A stretch of 64,000 bases of DNA, from positions 248,001 to 312,000 of the forward strand of contig NZ_BJYM01000001.1 of the NCBI RefSeq assembly GCF_007991515.1, written 5' to 3'. The position numbers were made by a program, and so were the translations under genes. This stretch comes from Oceanobacillus sojae. GTDB taxonomy: Bacteria; Bacillota; Bacilli; Bacillales; Amphibacillaceae. The stretch's first letter is position 1; each line of letters opens with the position of its first letter. Below the pieces are notes generated by a model, which was given only the letters and a program-made list of their open reading frames with translations, was not told where the DNA came from and did not search any database. This document shows, piece after piece, positions 1 through 9,519 of the stretch.

Positions 1-439
1 CTTAATATGTTTATCGAACACGGCAATATTTCCATTGACATATTTCGTAGTATACGATTGAATAGGGTTCTTCTTAGATTTAAAACGAGGCGTCCCTATT
101 CTGTTTCTTGTAATAACGGGTATAGGCATCGTTCACGTTTTCCACCGCTTTTTGAAGGGCAATGCTATCGACTTCTTTGAGGAAGGGATAGTTTTTCTTC
201 AATTCCCGAACCGCTTTAATCGACTTATTTTTATTGAAAAATTCACCCTTCCAATTATTTTGAAGGAGCTATCCGTTTTGCACCATTTCATTCACCCTAT
301 ACCAGTAAATATCTTTTTGTTTTTGTTTTCCTGTAAAATAGTTGTAGACAAAACGGGTACAGCCCATTGTCTTATGGATGAAAGCGATTTGGTTTTTGTT
401 CGGATAGATACGAAAACGAAACACTTTTTTTACTTTCAT
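1..439 (-). pseudogene. tnpB: Broken TnpB (IS200/IS605 OrfB) N-terminal part
   Basis: The minus strand reads as the N-terminus of an IS605 OrfB/TnpB protein, starting MKVKKVFRFRIYPNKNQ with an AGGAGGG ribosome-binding site just upstream of the ATG at 439. The frame has a TAG stop at 269-271 (after MVQNG) and a frameshift near 81-100; after the shift it continues as GTPRFKSKKNPIQSYTT, typical of the family. The gene leaves the window at its left edge, so the RuvC-like nuclease core and any guide RNA at its 3' end cannot be judged. TnpB is the RNA-guided nuclease of IS200/IS605 elements; this copy cannot make a full protein. Confidence 0.85.
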
Positions 440-582
440 GGTCCCTTCCCTCCTCCTGTCTATTATATCAGAAGAAGGACCGAAAAAGAACGCTTGTTCT
501 GTTTATTTACGAGCAATTACTGCTCAAAAGCAATCTCTTGTCGGCAGGCGATTCACCTTTCCCTTATCGCTTCGATTAAAGC

Positions 583-598
583 CTTCAAGCGCTTGAAG
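583..598. repeat. 16-bp perfect palindrome upstream of tnpB remnant
   Basis: CTTCAAGCGCTTGAAG is perfectly self-complementary. It lies about 145 bp upstream of the tnpB remnant. IS200/IS605 elements carry subterminal hairpins recognised by TnpA, so this may be part of the old left end, but the element boundary cannot be fixed from one copy. Confidence 0.4.
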
Positions 599-624
599 AG
601 GGAGTCTTCTCGCCTGTTTTGATA

Positions 625-678
625 AAAATCCCCTAAGGAAAGCTGGTGTTTGGGACCACGCTTTCCTTAGGGGATTTT
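625..678 (-). terminator. Strong hairpin downstream of spoIIB
   Basis: Arms 625-643 and 660-678 form a perfect 19-bp stem (AATCCCCTAAGGAAAGC core) followed on the minus strand by a short T-rich run. It lies 27 bases past the spoIIB stop and would end the folC-spoIIB transcript. Confidence 0.7.
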
Positions 679-704
679 ATAAAACCTGCTATGCACGTTA
701 TCCG

Positions 705-1571
705 CTATAATTCATCATATACCTTCACCCAGTTTAATAATTGATAAGAAGAAGGTTTTCCCATCATTTCTGTTAAACTGGTTACTAATTCAGCTATCCT
801 ATCTGCCCCCTCAGGAGCCTTATCTACCAGTACGGTTATCTCTTCATCTGCAATCGGCTGATTTAAATCGGCCTGCTTGAGCTGTTCATCAAAAAAAGAT
901 TGAAACTCTGTTATCCAGGCACTTTCTGCTTCTGTCATTTCTATTTCTCTCGCTTCTGTACTCCATTTCTTCACATAAAGGTCAGCTTGATTATTAGCAA
1001 GTGACGCAGCAAGAGATTTTACTGCTTCTTCTGACGGACCAACTCCTGCCATCAGATAAAACTGTCCATCCTTTTCCAAAAATACAGTTGGAATATCCAA
1101 ACTTGTTAAACTTTCTATTAAAGGATCGGCGTTTTCTAGTTCCGAAAAAATACCAGCCTGAATAATATATGTCTCTAGTGAATCTAGTGAACCCGTTACT
1201 ATATCTGACTCTGCTTCTTCTTTTTCCGGCTGTGCAACCGGTGTAGTTCCCTGCGTCGGATTCCCAGCACTCGCAGGTGTATCAACCTGTACAAACATCC
1301 GGAAAAGAATAAAACCTATAATCGTTCCAACAAAAATAGCACTTACCCCGCTGACCAGGATAGCTTTCCATATTATATTTATTTTTCTTAGGGGCTTCCC
1401 TTTATTCATGCTGTTAACTGCTGATAGCGTTGAGAAGTCAGGTTCTTCTTGTTCATTTTCAACAGTTGCCGCAGATTCTGCGTCTACTGCATCTTCTTTG
1501 GAGGATGTTTTAACTTTATATGTCCAAGTACCTTTCGTATCATCTATCATATGTGGTTTTTGTTTTGTCAT
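705..1571 (-). CDS. spoIIB: SpoIIB-like sporulation membrane protein with SPOR-like domain
   Basis: A 288-residue protein with a cytoplasmic acidic N-terminal segment, one membrane span at about residues 66-90, a Thr/Pro/Glu linker, and a C-terminal domain of SPOR type (ETYIIQAGIFSELENA near residue 135, then a second half ending near 205). SPOR domains bind denuded septal glycan. In B. subtilis SpoIIB localises to the sporulation septum and aids engulfment. The position directly after folC matches B. subtilis (folC-spoIIB). The ATG at 1571 is chosen because GGAGGG lies 8 bases upstream; a TTG one codon earlier is the alternative. Assignment rests on domain layout and context. Confidence 0.8.
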   Translation of the reverse strand: MTKQKPHMIDDTKGTWTYKVKTSSKEDAVDAESAATVENEQEEPDFSTLSAVNSMNKGKPLRKINIIWKAILVSGVSAIFVGTIIGFILFRMFVQVDTPASAGNPTQGTTPVAQPEKEEAESDIVTGSLDSLETYIIQAGIFSELENADPLIESLTSLDIPTVFLEKDGQFYLMAGVGPSEEAVKSLAASLANNQADLYVKKWSTEAREIEMTEAESAWITEFQSFFDEQLKQADLNQPIADEEITVLVDKAPEGADRIAELVTSLTEMMGKPSSYQLLNWVKVYDEL

Positions 1572-1700
1572 CAATCCGGCCCTCCAATGCTAGTATTGGT
1601 TTTACTCTAGCATAGCTCTTGTAAAAAGTAAGGCGAATTATGACATCAGCTTTTATAATCGTTCTACAATATTCTTTTTGTTCTTATCATTTTCTGTTAT

Positions 1701-2957
1701 TTAATCTGATTCCTTCAAAGATTTAACAAAAGAACGGATTAAATCAATAAAATGGAATGATCCTGTTATCAGAACAGGCGCTGTAGACATTTTTATCTTA
1801 TCTTCAATCCATGCCTGCCAATTTTCTACCTGCTCCCCTTTATTTTGCAGCGGATAATCTGTTAATGTAAGAGCCCTGGGATGTTCAAAAGAAGTTATAT
1901 ACAAATTTGGAAAAACATCTGCCAGCAATCTTTGCATTTCTGCTACATCCTTATCCTTGAAAGCGGCAAATAAAACCAGCACTTTTCTTCTTGGATAAAT
2001 TGCTCTCACCGTTTTAATAAAAGCCTTTATTCCTTCTTCATTATGTGCACCGTCGACCAGAATAAATGGATTATCATGGATTTTTTCCATTCTTCCCGGT
2101 ATCGTAACCTTTTGCATAGCATCAATCGATACACGCATATCCAAATGACCGAATCTATTCTTTAATACCTTTAAAGCTTGTATTGCTACGGAAGCATTGT
2201 GATGCTGATGTAAACCAATTGTCCGGAGTTTTACACGATATTTTGAAGCAAGGTTTTTCCATTCAAACTCATCAATCTGTAAATCTGTAATCGTGAAGTC
2301 CATCCCAAATCGATATAATACTGCTCTCTTTTCATTTGCTTCGTTGATAATAGGAATAAGCCCTTCCCCCTCCACCCCTGTTATAATAGGAGTAAATGGT
2401 TTAATAATCCCCGCTTTATGGGCAGCTATTTCCTCAAGTGTATTACCCAAAAATGCAGTATGATCTTTAGAAACTGTCGTAATAATTGATAAAATGGGGT
2501 TAATAACATTTGTTGTATCTTCTCTTCCTCCCATACCGGCTTCTACAATAGCTATATCTACATTCCTGGAAAAATATAAAAAAGCCAGCGCAGTGATAAT
2601 TTCAAAGTGGCTCGGTGCCCTGCCATCCTTATCCATTTGCTGAATCACCGGTTTTATTTCTTGAAATAATGCAGTAAAAGCTCCCTCAGAGACTGGTTCT
2701 CCGTTATTAAGTATAAAGCCCGTAAGGCCTTGTAAACTAGGTGATGTAAAGGTACCTATACGATAACGATTTGCTCTTAATGCAGCTTGCAGAAAGGTAC
2801 CTGTAGACCCTTTTCCATTTGTTCCGGCAATATGAATAGATGCAAATTTTTTCTCTGGATGATCTAAAGCTTTTAGCAAAGCCTCAATGCGATCTAAGCC
2901 CGGCTGTATACCAAGTTTCTGCCTTTCTTTAAAAAAATTAGTGATGTCTGAATGCAT
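1701..2957 (-). CDS. folC: Folylpolyglutamate synthase / dihydrofolate synthase
   Basis: A 418-residue Mur-ligase-family enzyme that adds glutamate to folates in an ATP-dependent ligation in the cytoplasm. The P-loop GTNGKGS is at residues 45-51, the family stretch around DHTAFLGNTLEEIA is near 165, and the C-terminal DGAHNEEG motif is near 308. The length is normal. The start is the ATG at 2957, preceded by AGGGGGAAAGAG at good spacing; an in-frame ATG 18 bases upstream overlaps that ribosome-binding site and is rejected. In B. subtilis folC follows valS directly; here two plus-strand ATP-grasp genes separate them. Confidence 0.95.
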   Translation of the reverse strand: MHSDITNFFKERQKLGIQPGLDRIEALLKALDHPEKKFASIHIAGTNGKGSTGTFLQAALRANRYRIGTFTSPSLQGLTGFILNNGEPVSEGAFTALFQEIKPVIQQMDKDGRAPSHFEIITALAFLYFSRNVDIAIVEAGMGGREDTTNVINPILSIITTVSKDHTAFLGNTLEEIAAHKAGIIKPFTPIITGVEGEGLIPIINEANEKRAVLYRFGMDFTITDLQIDEFEWKNLASKYRVKLRTIGLHQHHNASVAIQALKVLKNRFGHLDMRVSIDAMQKVTIPGRMEKIHDNPFILVDGAHNEEGIKAFIKTVRAIYPRRKVLVLFAAFKDKDVAEMQRLLADVFPNLYITSFEHPRALTLTDYPLQNKGEQVENWQAWIEDKIKMSTAPVLITGSFHFIDLIRSFVKSLKESD

Positions 2958-3081
2958 CTCTCTTTCCCCCTTCATCTATTTCATCGTATACTAATTATCA
3001 CGGCATGAGTGTCCGTAATTCCGCCTTTTTCTTACAGTGTTATTATTTTTTAGGGTTTGGCGGAAAACGGCCTCTTCATCT

Positions 3082-3154
3082 CCTGATTGGTTCAGGCCAA
3101 CACGATGTTGGTCACACAAGCGTTTTCGAAGGATTCGAAGACGTTAGCTTGTGT
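3082..3154. repeat. Cluster of three hairpins (structured repeat-like element)
   Basis: Three consecutive inverted repeats are visible: CCTGA/TCAGG (3082-3096), CCAACA/TGTTGG (3097-3111), and a long one at 3114-3154 pairing ACACAAG with CTTGTGT and containing two TTCGAA palindromes around a GGA loop. The block lies in front of the ATP-grasp genes and covers what a naive ORF call would treat as their N-terminus. No coding reason for the structure is seen. It may be a dispersed genomic repeat or a structured 5' leader. Confidence 0.5.
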
Positions 3155-3224
3155 TCCTTGTTCTTATCGGGATAAACCATTCGTTAAATCAGGTTTCACT
3201 GTATCACAGAAAGGATGTTCTATT

Positions 3225-4121
3225 TTGAATTGTTTTGGCTGGATTATTATTAATGGAAGTATTGCAACAGACAAATTCCTGGACTATGCAGATATGATTA
3301 AAGATGCTGCTGCAAAGCAAGGAATTAATACAATCTGCTTAAAAAATGATGATTTAATAACTTTATTATGCCCGAAAAAAAGCACTGTGTCATCTATATC
3401 AAATAATGGTAAACTGCCTGACTTTGCTTTTTTTATTGACAAGGATATTTACTTAGCAAGACAGTTGGAACGGCTTGGAGTACGCGTATTTAATTCTTCA
3501 AAAGCAATTGAAATCAGTGATGATAAAATTTATACTTATCAAATGCTCGAGAAGCAGCAGCTTCCCATTCCTAACACCATCATTGCTCCTAAAAAATATC
3601 ATGCAGAGAACCTTTCTTCCTGTTATATACAGAAAGTAATCGATTATCTCGGTTTTCCAATGATTGTGAAGGAAACATTTGGCTCCTTTGGAGAGCAGGT
3701 TCATTTAGTTCATAATAAAGAAAAACTAACCAGTGTTATCTCTCTGATTGGACAGCGCCCATTTTTATTTCAGACTTATATTGAGGAAAGCAGGGGGCGG
3801 GATATTCGCGTTCAAGTCATTGGCGATCAGGCAATTACAGCTGTGGAACGCCAAAACGGTCAGGATTTCCGGGCAAATGTAACGAATGGAGGAAAGATGC
3901 TCCCATTTACCATTAATGATAAAATAGAGAAGCTTGCCGTTGCAGCTGTAAAAGCAATCGGAGCGGATTTTGCAGGTGTTGATTTATTATTTGGACCAAA
4001 TAACGAATGGTTGATTTGTGAAATAAATGCTAACGCACATATCCGAAATCTGTATGAATGTACAGGGATCAACGCTGCAGACCATATGATAGCATATATA
4101 AAAAAGGAGCTTTTCCAATGA
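3225..4121 (+). CDS. RimK-like ATP-grasp ligase, first of tandem pair
   Basis: A 299-residue protein with the RimK/LysX ATP-grasp layout: an N-terminal domain (FGWIIINGS at the start), a central lid with FPMIVKETFGSFGEQV that carries the ATP-binding Lys, then RDIRVQVIGDQ, and a C-terminal metal site with GVDLLF and CEINANAH. Family members form amide bonds between an amino acid (often glutamate) and a carboxylate using ATP; the substrate here is unknown. The start is TTG at 3225 because AAAGGATG lies 7 bases upstream; the longer open frame from 3087 runs through the hairpin cluster. The stop overlaps the next start, so the two genes are translationally coupled. Confidence 0.75.
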   Translation: MNCFGWIIINGSIATDKFLDYADMIKDAAAKQGINTICLKNDDLITLLCPKKSTVSSISNNGKLPDFAFFIDKDIYLARQLERLGVRVFNSSKAIEISDDKIYTYQMLEKQQLPIPNTIIAPKKYHAENLSSCYIQKVIDYLGFPMIVKETFGSFGEQVHLVHNKEKLTSVISLIGQRPFLFQTYIEESRGRDIRVQVIGDQAITAVERQNGQDFRANVTNGGKMLPFTINDKIEKLAVAAVKAIGADFAGVDLLFGPNNEWLICEINANAHIRNLYECTGINAADHMIAYIKKELFQ

Positions 4122-4972
4122 ATGGCTGGTTAATCTATACAGAAGCTGATTCCATACGAAATAAAAGTTATATTGACTGGTTTATTGATGAAGCCAAAAA
4201 GCAGTCAATTGAACTAACACTACTATTACGAGAAGATATTTCTATTGGTATTCGAAGAGATAAACAGATTATTAATACAAAAGGAAAAGAAGTCTATGCT
4301 GATTTTGCTGTTGTCAGGACAATGGATCCGCTTTTAAATAAGCAGCTGGAGCAGATGGGGGTTACTGTATTTAATAATGCGGTGATTTCAGAAACATTTA
4401 ATCATAAGGCTCATGGATATCTAGCTATGCAGCAGCTGGGTATACCAGTACCGGAAAGCTATTTTTTTCACGGAAAACTTATTCCTTCCTCTTTGCCACT
4501 AAATTTCCCATTTGTTGCCAAAGCGGCTAAGGGCAAAGGTGGAAACCAGGTTACGATGATTGATAACCAGCAGGAATGGGAAGCATATCGAAAAAGCTGT
4601 ACAGAGGATTTCTTATTACAATCTCCTAAAAATATTCAGCCCGGGAAGGATTTACGGGTATTTGTCATTAATAAAAAAATCATTGCTGCTGTTTTACGGT
4701 CTAATGCAAATGATTTTCGGGCAAATTATTCTCTCGGAGGAACAGCATCCTTGTACACTTTAAATAAAACCGAAATAAGAACCATTCAAAAGATTATAGA
4801 TGCTTATGATTTTGGACTTGTCGGTATTGACTTTATGTTTACAGAGGATGGAAAACTTATATTTAATGAAATTGAAGATGCTGTCGGCTCTCGTACCTTG
4901 AGTATGCTGACTGATATCAATATTTTAGAAGCGTATATAAGTTATATAAAAGAAAAAATAGCTGTGCGATAA
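4118..4972 (+). CDS. RimK-like ATP-grasp ligase, second of tandem pair
   Basis: A 284-residue paralogue of the preceding gene, beginning MNGWLIYTEAD. It has the same order of elements: FPFVAKAAKGKGGNQV in the ATP-binding lid, KDLRVFVINKK, and GIDFMF plus FNEIEDAVGSRTL at the metal site. Where the first copy has the usual E-x-N (EINAN), this copy has E-I-E-D, so its metal site is different. The ATG at 4118 has AAGGAGC upstream and overlaps the upstream stop by four bases (ATGA). Divergence between the copies suggests two substrates or an enzyme/partner pair. Neither has an evident target peptide gene nearby. Confidence 0.75.
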   Translation: MNGWLIYTEADSIRNKSYIDWFIDEAKKQSIELTLLLREDISIGIRRDKQIINTKGKEVYADFAVVRTMDPLLNKQLEQMGVTVFNNAVISETFNHKAHGYLAMQQLGIPVPESYFFHGKLIPSSLPLNFPFVAKAAKGKGGNQVTMIDNQQEWEAYRKSCTEDFLLQSPKNIQPGKDLRVFVINKKIIAAVLRSNANDFRANYSLGGTASLYTLNKTEIRTIQKIIDAYDFGLVGIDFMFTEDGKLIFNEIEDAVGSRTLSMLTDINILEAYISYIKEKIAVR

Positions 4973-4994
4973 TGTTTCCACACAGCTATTTTTT
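4953..4994. terminator. Bidirectional terminator between ATP-grasp pair and valS
   Basis: The arms AAAAAATAGCTGTG (4953-4966) and CACAGCTATTTTTT (4981-4994) give a 14-bp stem flanked by A- and T-runs, so it can terminate the plus-strand ATP-grasp transcript and the minus-strand valS transcript. Confidence 0.85.
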
Positions 4995-4998
4995 CATA

Positions 4999-7644
4999 TT
5001 AATTTTTCAACTCTGCCAAACGGGCTTTTACTTTCGCCTGTTTATCCAGATAGTCTTTTTCTTTCTGCTTTTCTTCTTCTACTAATGCTTCTGGCGCTTT
5101 ACTTATAAATCCTTGGTTAGAAAGCTTCTTTTGCACTCTTTCTACTTCTTTATTCCATTTTTTCAGGTCATTTTCCAAGCGGGCAATCTCTTTGCCAAAA
5201 TCGATTAAGCCCTCTAATGGAAGGAAGATTTCTGCACCAGTCACCACAGAAGTCATTGCTTTATCCGGAACTGCGATATCCGTTGCAATTTGTAATGAGC
5301 CGGGATTACAGAAACGCTCTAAATATTCTCGGTTTTTCTCTAATTCTTGAACGAGCGCATTACTTTCCGCTGAGATAAGCATATCAATTTGTTTAGACAT
5401 TGGTGTATCCACCTCTGCCCGGCTGTTACGAACGGATTTGATAATTGCAACTAAACGCTGCATTTCAGACACTGCCTCTTTATCATCATATTCCGGATTT
5501 ACTTTCGGCCATTCACTGACGGTGATAGACGGTCCTTCATGAGGGAGCTGCTGCCAAATTTCCTCCGTGATAAACGGCATAAATGGATGCAGCATACGCA
5601 TGGTCTGGTCTAAAACATGGGCTAAAACAGAACGAGTTGTCTTTTTCTTCGTTTCGTCTTCACCGTATAATGTCAGTTTTGCCATTTCAATATACCAATC
5701 ACAGAATTCATCCCAGATAAAGTTATAGAGATGTCTCCCTGCTTCACCAAATTCATATTTATCGGCATTTCTTGTTACGTGATCGATTGTTTCATTCAAA
5801 CGGGATAAGATCCATCTGTCAGCAACAGTTAAGTCTCCAGTTAAATCAATATCCTCATACGTGAATCCTTCCATATTCATAAGAGAAAAACGGGAGGCAT
5901 TCCATACTTTATTGGCAAAATTCCAGGTAGACTCGATTCTTTCCCAATGGAAACGCAGATCCTGGCCAGGTGTTGATCCGGTCATTAAGAAATAACGCAG
6001 TGAATCTGCTCCATATTTATCAATAACATCCATTGGGTCTACACCGTTACCCAAGGATTTACTCATTTTTCTTCCTTCTGCATCGCGGATTAAACCATGC
6101 AGCAAGGTATCTTGAAACGGGCGTTCATTCATAAATTCTTTTGATTGGAAAATCATCCGGGATACCCAGAAGAAAATGATATCATAGCCTGTTACTAATA
6201 CATTGGTTGGAAAATAACGTTTCAAATCAGCTGATTCCTCATTTGGCCAGCCCATGGTAGAAAATGGCCATAATGCAGATGAGAACCATGTATCTAATAC
6301 ATCTTCATCCTGTTCCCAGTTTTCGGCATCTGACGGAGCTTCTTTGCCTACATAGATTTCTCCTGTTTCTTTATGGTACCAGGCTGGAATCCGATGCCCC
6401 CACCATAATTGTCTGGAAATACACCAGTCACGGATATTGTCCATCCAGTTAAAATATGTTTTTTCAAATCGTTCTGGAACAAAATTAACTTTTTCCTCAT
6501 CAGAATCCTGCATGTTTAAAGCTGCTTCTGCCAATGGCTCCATTTTTACAAACCATTGCGTTGACAAATAAGGCTCAACAACTGCACCGCTTCTCTCCGA
6601 ATGCCCAACCTGATGTGGACGTTCTTCAATCTCAAATAGAACACCTGATTCCTGAAGGTCTTTGACAATTTGCTTACGACATTCAAATCTGTCTAACCCC
6701 TGATATTTCCCTGCATTCTCATTCATGGTTCCATCTTCATTCATAATAAGCACGCGCTCTAAATCATGGCGGTTACCGATTTCAAAGTCATTTGGATCAT
6801 GCGCTGGTGTAATTTTAACCGCTCCAGATCCAAGCTCCATATCTACATATTCATCGGCAACAATCTGCATTTCTCTGCCTACAATCGGTAAAATAACCGT
6901 TTTGCCAATTAAATGCTGATAGCGTTCATCTTTCGGATGTACAGCTACTGCAGTATCTCCAAGCATTGTTTCCGGACGGGTTGTTGCAATTTCAATCGTT
7001 TCATCACTATCTTTAATCGGGTAGCGCATATGATAAAACTTACCCGGGATTTCTTCGTAAATAACCTCAATATCGGAGAGCGCTGTTTTTGTGGAAGGAT
7101 CCCAGTTAATAATGTACTCTCCGCGGTAAATAAGTCCTTTTTCATAAAGACGGACAAACACTTCCCGAACGGCTTCAGATAAACCTTCATCCAAAGTAAA
7201 GCGTTCCCGGGAATAGTCTAATCCAAGTCCAAGCTTCTCCCACTGTGAGCGGATAAAGCTTGCATATTCTTCTTTCCATTCCCAAGATTTTTTAAGAAAT
7301 TTCTCACGGCCAAGCTCGTAACGATTTGTTCCCATTTCTTTTAATTTTGCTTCTACCTTTGCCTGTGTTGCGATTCCTGCATGATCCATTCCAGGAAGCC
7401 ACAGTACATCATAACCCTGCATGCGCTTCATACGTGTAATTGTATCCTGCATTGTTGTATCCCATGCATGCCCTAAATGCAAACGGCCTGTAACATTTGG
7501 CGGCGGAATAACAATAGAATAAGGCTCCTTTTCCGGGTCATCTTTTGCTTCAAAAAATTTACCATCTAACCAAAATTGATATCTTCCTTTTTCCACTTCT
7601 TGCGGATTGTATTTCGGAGGAAGCTGATTTTGTTTATCTGACAT
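4999..7644 (-). CDS. valS: Valyl-tRNA synthetase
   Basis: An 881-residue class I aminoacyl-tRNA synthetase that charges tRNA-Val. The HIGH-type signature HLGH is at residues 56-59 and KMSKS lies in [14 protein letters not shown] near residue 525. The C-terminus is a Lys/Glu-rich coiled coil ([15 protein letters not shown]), the tRNA-contacting arm found in ValS. The start is the ATG at 7644, with AAGGAGG eight bases upstream; an in-frame ATG at 7662 overlaps this ribosome-binding site and is rejected. It is preceded by a T-box leader and a sigma-A promoter. Confidence 0.97.
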   Translation of the reverse strand: MSDKQNQLPPKYNPQEVEKGRYQFWLDGKFFEAKDDPEKEPYSIVIPPPNVTGRLHLGHAWDTTMQDTITRMKRMQGYDVLWLPGMDHAGIATQAKVEAKLKEMGTNRYELGREKFLKKSWEWKEEYASFIRSQWEKLGLGLDYSRERFTLDEGLSEAVREVFVRLYEKGLIYRGEYIINWDPSTKTALSDIEVIYEEIPGKFYHMRYPIKDSDETIEIATTRPETMLGDTAVAVHPKDERYQHLIGKTVILPIVGREMQIVADEYVDMELGSGAVKITPAHDPNDFEIGNRHDLERVLIMNEDGTMNENAGKYQGLDRFECRKQIVKDLQESGVLFEIEERPHQVGHSERSGAVVEPYLSTQWFVKMEPLAEAALNMQDSDEEKVNFVPERFEKTYFNWMDNIRDWCISRQLWWGHRIPAWYHKETGEIYVGKEAPSDAENWEQDEDVLDTWFSSALWPFSTMGWPNEESADLKRYFPTNVLVTGYDIIFFWVSRMIFQSKEFMNERPFQDTLLHGLIRDAEGRKMSKSLGNGVDPMDVIDKYGADSLRYFLMTGSTPGQDLRFHWERIESTWNFANKVWNASRFSLMNMEGFTYEDIDLTGDLTVADRWILSRLNETIDHVTRNADKYEFGEAGRHLYNFIWDEFCDWYIEMAKLTLYGEDETKKKTTRSVLAHVLDQTMRMLHPFMPFITEEIWQQLPHEGPSITVSEWPKVNPEYDDKEAVSEMQRLVAIIKSVRNSRAEVDTPMSKQIDMLISAESNALVQELEKNREYLERFCNPGSLQIATDIAVPDKAMTSVVTGAEIFLPLEGLIDFGKEIARLENDLKKWNKEVERVQKKLSNQGFISKAPEALVEEEKQKEKDYLDKQAKVKARLAELKN

Positions 7645-7676
7645 GTTAAAAACCTCCTTCATTCTTATGAAAACTA

Positions 7677-7955
7677 AAAAAACCCTTTCATCCTGATAAA
7701 GGACGAAAAGGTATATTTCCGTGGTACCACCTTTGTTTGCTTATAATTAAAAGCCGTTACAGCTTTTATAAAGCACACTTAAGGTCATGGATATCGGCTG
7801 ACAACCGGAATCTCCTACTACATTTTCAGAGACTCTGCATCAGAGACGACTTCAAGAACAACCTTCCCAGGAAATTTTCACCGCATGATTTCCCTCTCTA
7901 AGAGCGTTTATTCTTTACTACTTCTCTTCCACGCATTCATATGTTTTCTTAGTAA
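7677..7955 (-). promoter_or_regulatory. T-box leader of valS
   Basis: The minus strand carries the conserved T-box core GGTGGTACCACGG at 7718-7730, followed by an intrinsic terminator hairpin (7677-7712, T-run into the valS leader) and preceded by a Stem I region. GTCGTC at 7845-7850 offers a GTC valine specifier codon in a plausible position. Uncharged tRNA-Val would stabilise the antiterminator and switch valS on. Confidence 0.92.
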
Positions 7956-7960
7956 CATTT

Positions 7961-7989
7961 ATTTTATCCTTTCCACCAGAGAACGTCAA
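7961..7989 (-). promoter_or_regulatory. Sigma-A promoter for valS T-box transcript
   Basis: On the minus strand TTGACG (7984-7989) is separated by 17 bases from TAAAAT (7961-7966), placing the start just ahead of the T-box Stem I. Confidence 0.8.
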
Positions 7990-8172
7990 CTATATTTTCA
8001 TATAATTACCGGTAAATAGGCATTTTCCCAGATAAAACTGTTAAGCAAACAAAAAAATTATCATAAAAAAGTGTATCTATATTATTGACACACTTTTCAC
8101 AGGTTTATACATAACATATTATATCAAACTGCAGAAATCTATCCTTAATGAAATAAACTGGAGGGAAAAAAT

Positions 8173-8361
8173 ATGTCCCGTTATTATCGTTACCGTATAC
8201 CGCCTTGGGCAAGAAAATGTATTTTTATTGTAGAGACCTGTATTACACCTATTTTGGTGTTTCAAATTATTAGAACGCTTTTAATACCTACAGCATTTGA
8301 TATTTTAATACTGGCTGTATTAATTGGCCTTGCTCTTTCTTTTTACATGCAATGGATCTAA
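8173..8361 (+). CDS. Small two-span membrane protein of unknown function
   Basis: A 62-residue protein, MSRYYRYRIPPWARK then two hydrophobic segments (about 17-40 and 43-60). GGAGGG eight bases before the ATG supports translation. It points toward ysxE and the two genes overlap by four bases tail to tail (8358-8361), so no terminator separates them. The basic Arg/Tyr-rich N-terminus predicts that it stays in the cytoplasm. I do not recognise a family. Confidence 0.6.
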   Translation: MSRYYRYRIPPWARKCIFIVETCITPILVFQIIRTLLIPTAFDILILAVLIGLALSFYMQWI

Positions 8362-9356
8362 TCTGGCTGTTCCTCCTTTGACTCATATGTTTCTTGTATA
8401 AAATCCACCCAGTTCATACCGAATTCTAAACGGCGAAATTGCTGTTGCAGCTCCTTCACCTGATTTACCATTGACTTTTTTGTGCGGCGGTTTGTATAAT
8501 TTTTGAGCACACTTAAATAGGTTGATGGGTTAAGCAAATAGACAGAAATAAGATGCATTTCCTTCACAGTCAGATGATTTGTTTTTTGATAGACCGTAAA
8601 TGCCTGCTGTATTGATTTCTCGGGCTGATTATAAGCACCCGTCAAGCCCCGGAAATAATGTGATAAATCACGTGCCGGATGCTCAAAACCGCCCGATTCC
8701 CAATTAATTAAATAACCGCCCTTTGAATGCGTGTCATCCACTCGCTGATGGCATAAGCTGGTGGACCATAAAATATCTGTTTCTTCCTCACCATAGATTT
8801 TTTCAAGTTTATCCTGCAGCAAACCTACAGCATGACAAACTCCTTTATAATGTGTGCAATAAAGAAGTTCAAATGGAGACATGTATTTTCTGCTTTCATA
8901 ATCTGTAACACGATTATGCAGCAGATCTAAGGATGCTTTACAAAAGCTTTCAAAGCCTTGAAATGAATCTTTTAGACGATTTGATCTAATGCGGCTGGTC
9001 TGCCGTGTTTTTTTATGAATTTGCGCAAGCGTCTGTAGAGTTCTCTCTATATGATACGTAGAATCAGTTATTTCCGGAGCGTCAATCCAGGGTGATAAAT
9101 AGTAATAAAAATTTTCTTCTTTATGAAAAAATGTATTATCCCTGGTCAAATACACAGGTAAGATTTCTGTTACATTTTGTTCACGAGCAATATGGTAGAC
9201 ATGCTGCCAATTTTCAATTGTCTGTTCAGTTAAAAAACTGCGCTTCAATGCATACTCCTGCATACCGTCAAATACCTTTACCACTCGTTCTGTCTGTTTT
9301 TCGATACTGACGGGGTAGATATGATATGCTTCCAGCACTTTTTTCCATAAATTCAT
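8358..9356 (-). CDS. ysxE: YsxE, CotS-family spore coat-associated kinase-like protein
   Basis: A 332-residue protein with the layout of the CotS/YsxE family: a small N-terminal lobe (NLWKKVLEAYHIYPVSIEKQT), a YYLSPWIDA hinge-like segment, and the C-terminal ICHQRVDDTH-type region (here SLCHQRVDDTHSKGGYLINWESG) that resembles the catalytic loop of aminoglycoside-phosphotransferase-like kinases. In B. subtilis YsxE is a spore coat protein encoded just downstream of spoVID, the same arrangement as here. Kinase activity is not shown by sequence. AGAGGTGA precedes the ATG. Confidence 0.85.
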   Translation of the reverse strand: MNLWKKVLEAYHIYPVSIEKQTERVVKVFDGMQEYALKRSFLTEQTIENWQHVYHIAREQNVTEILPVYLTRDNTFFHKEENFYYYLSPWIDAPEITDSTYHIERTLQTLAQIHKKTRQTSRIRSNRLKDSFQGFESFCKASLDLLHNRVTDYESRKYMSPFELLYCTHYKGVCHAVGLLQDKLEKIYGEEETDILWSTSLCHQRVDDTHSKGGYLINWESGGFEHPARDLSHYFRGLTGAYNQPEKSIQQAFTVYQKTNHLTVKEMHLISVYLLNPSTYLSVLKNYTNRRTKKSMVNQVKELQQQFRRLEFGMNWVDFIQETYESKEEQPD

Positions 9357-9479
9357 CCCATGTCACCTCTTATTTAGAAGAACTTGAATTCGCTCGTGTT
9401 TTAGGCAAACCTGCTTCATTCTGTATTTGGTACAGTAACATCGTTACTGTTTTAAAACCTAAATTATGTAAAATCCCTA

Positions 9480-9506
9480 CACAAATAAGCTTTTTTCTTA
9501 TTTGTG
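9480..9506. terminator. Hairpin between spoVID and ysxE
   Basis: CACAAATAAG / CTTATTTGTG form a perfect 10-bp stem 14 bases past the spoVID stop. It lacks a long T-run on the minus strand, so it may attenuate or stabilise spoVID mRNA rather than fully terminate. Confidence 0.5.
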
Positions 9507-9519
9507 CAGGTTTATTCAT

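Noticed and set aside
3087-3224. Longer N-terminus for the first ATP-grasp gene
   Set aside because: It would translate the triple-hairpin block and adds no ATP-grasp-like sequence, while TTG 3225 has a good ribosome-binding site.
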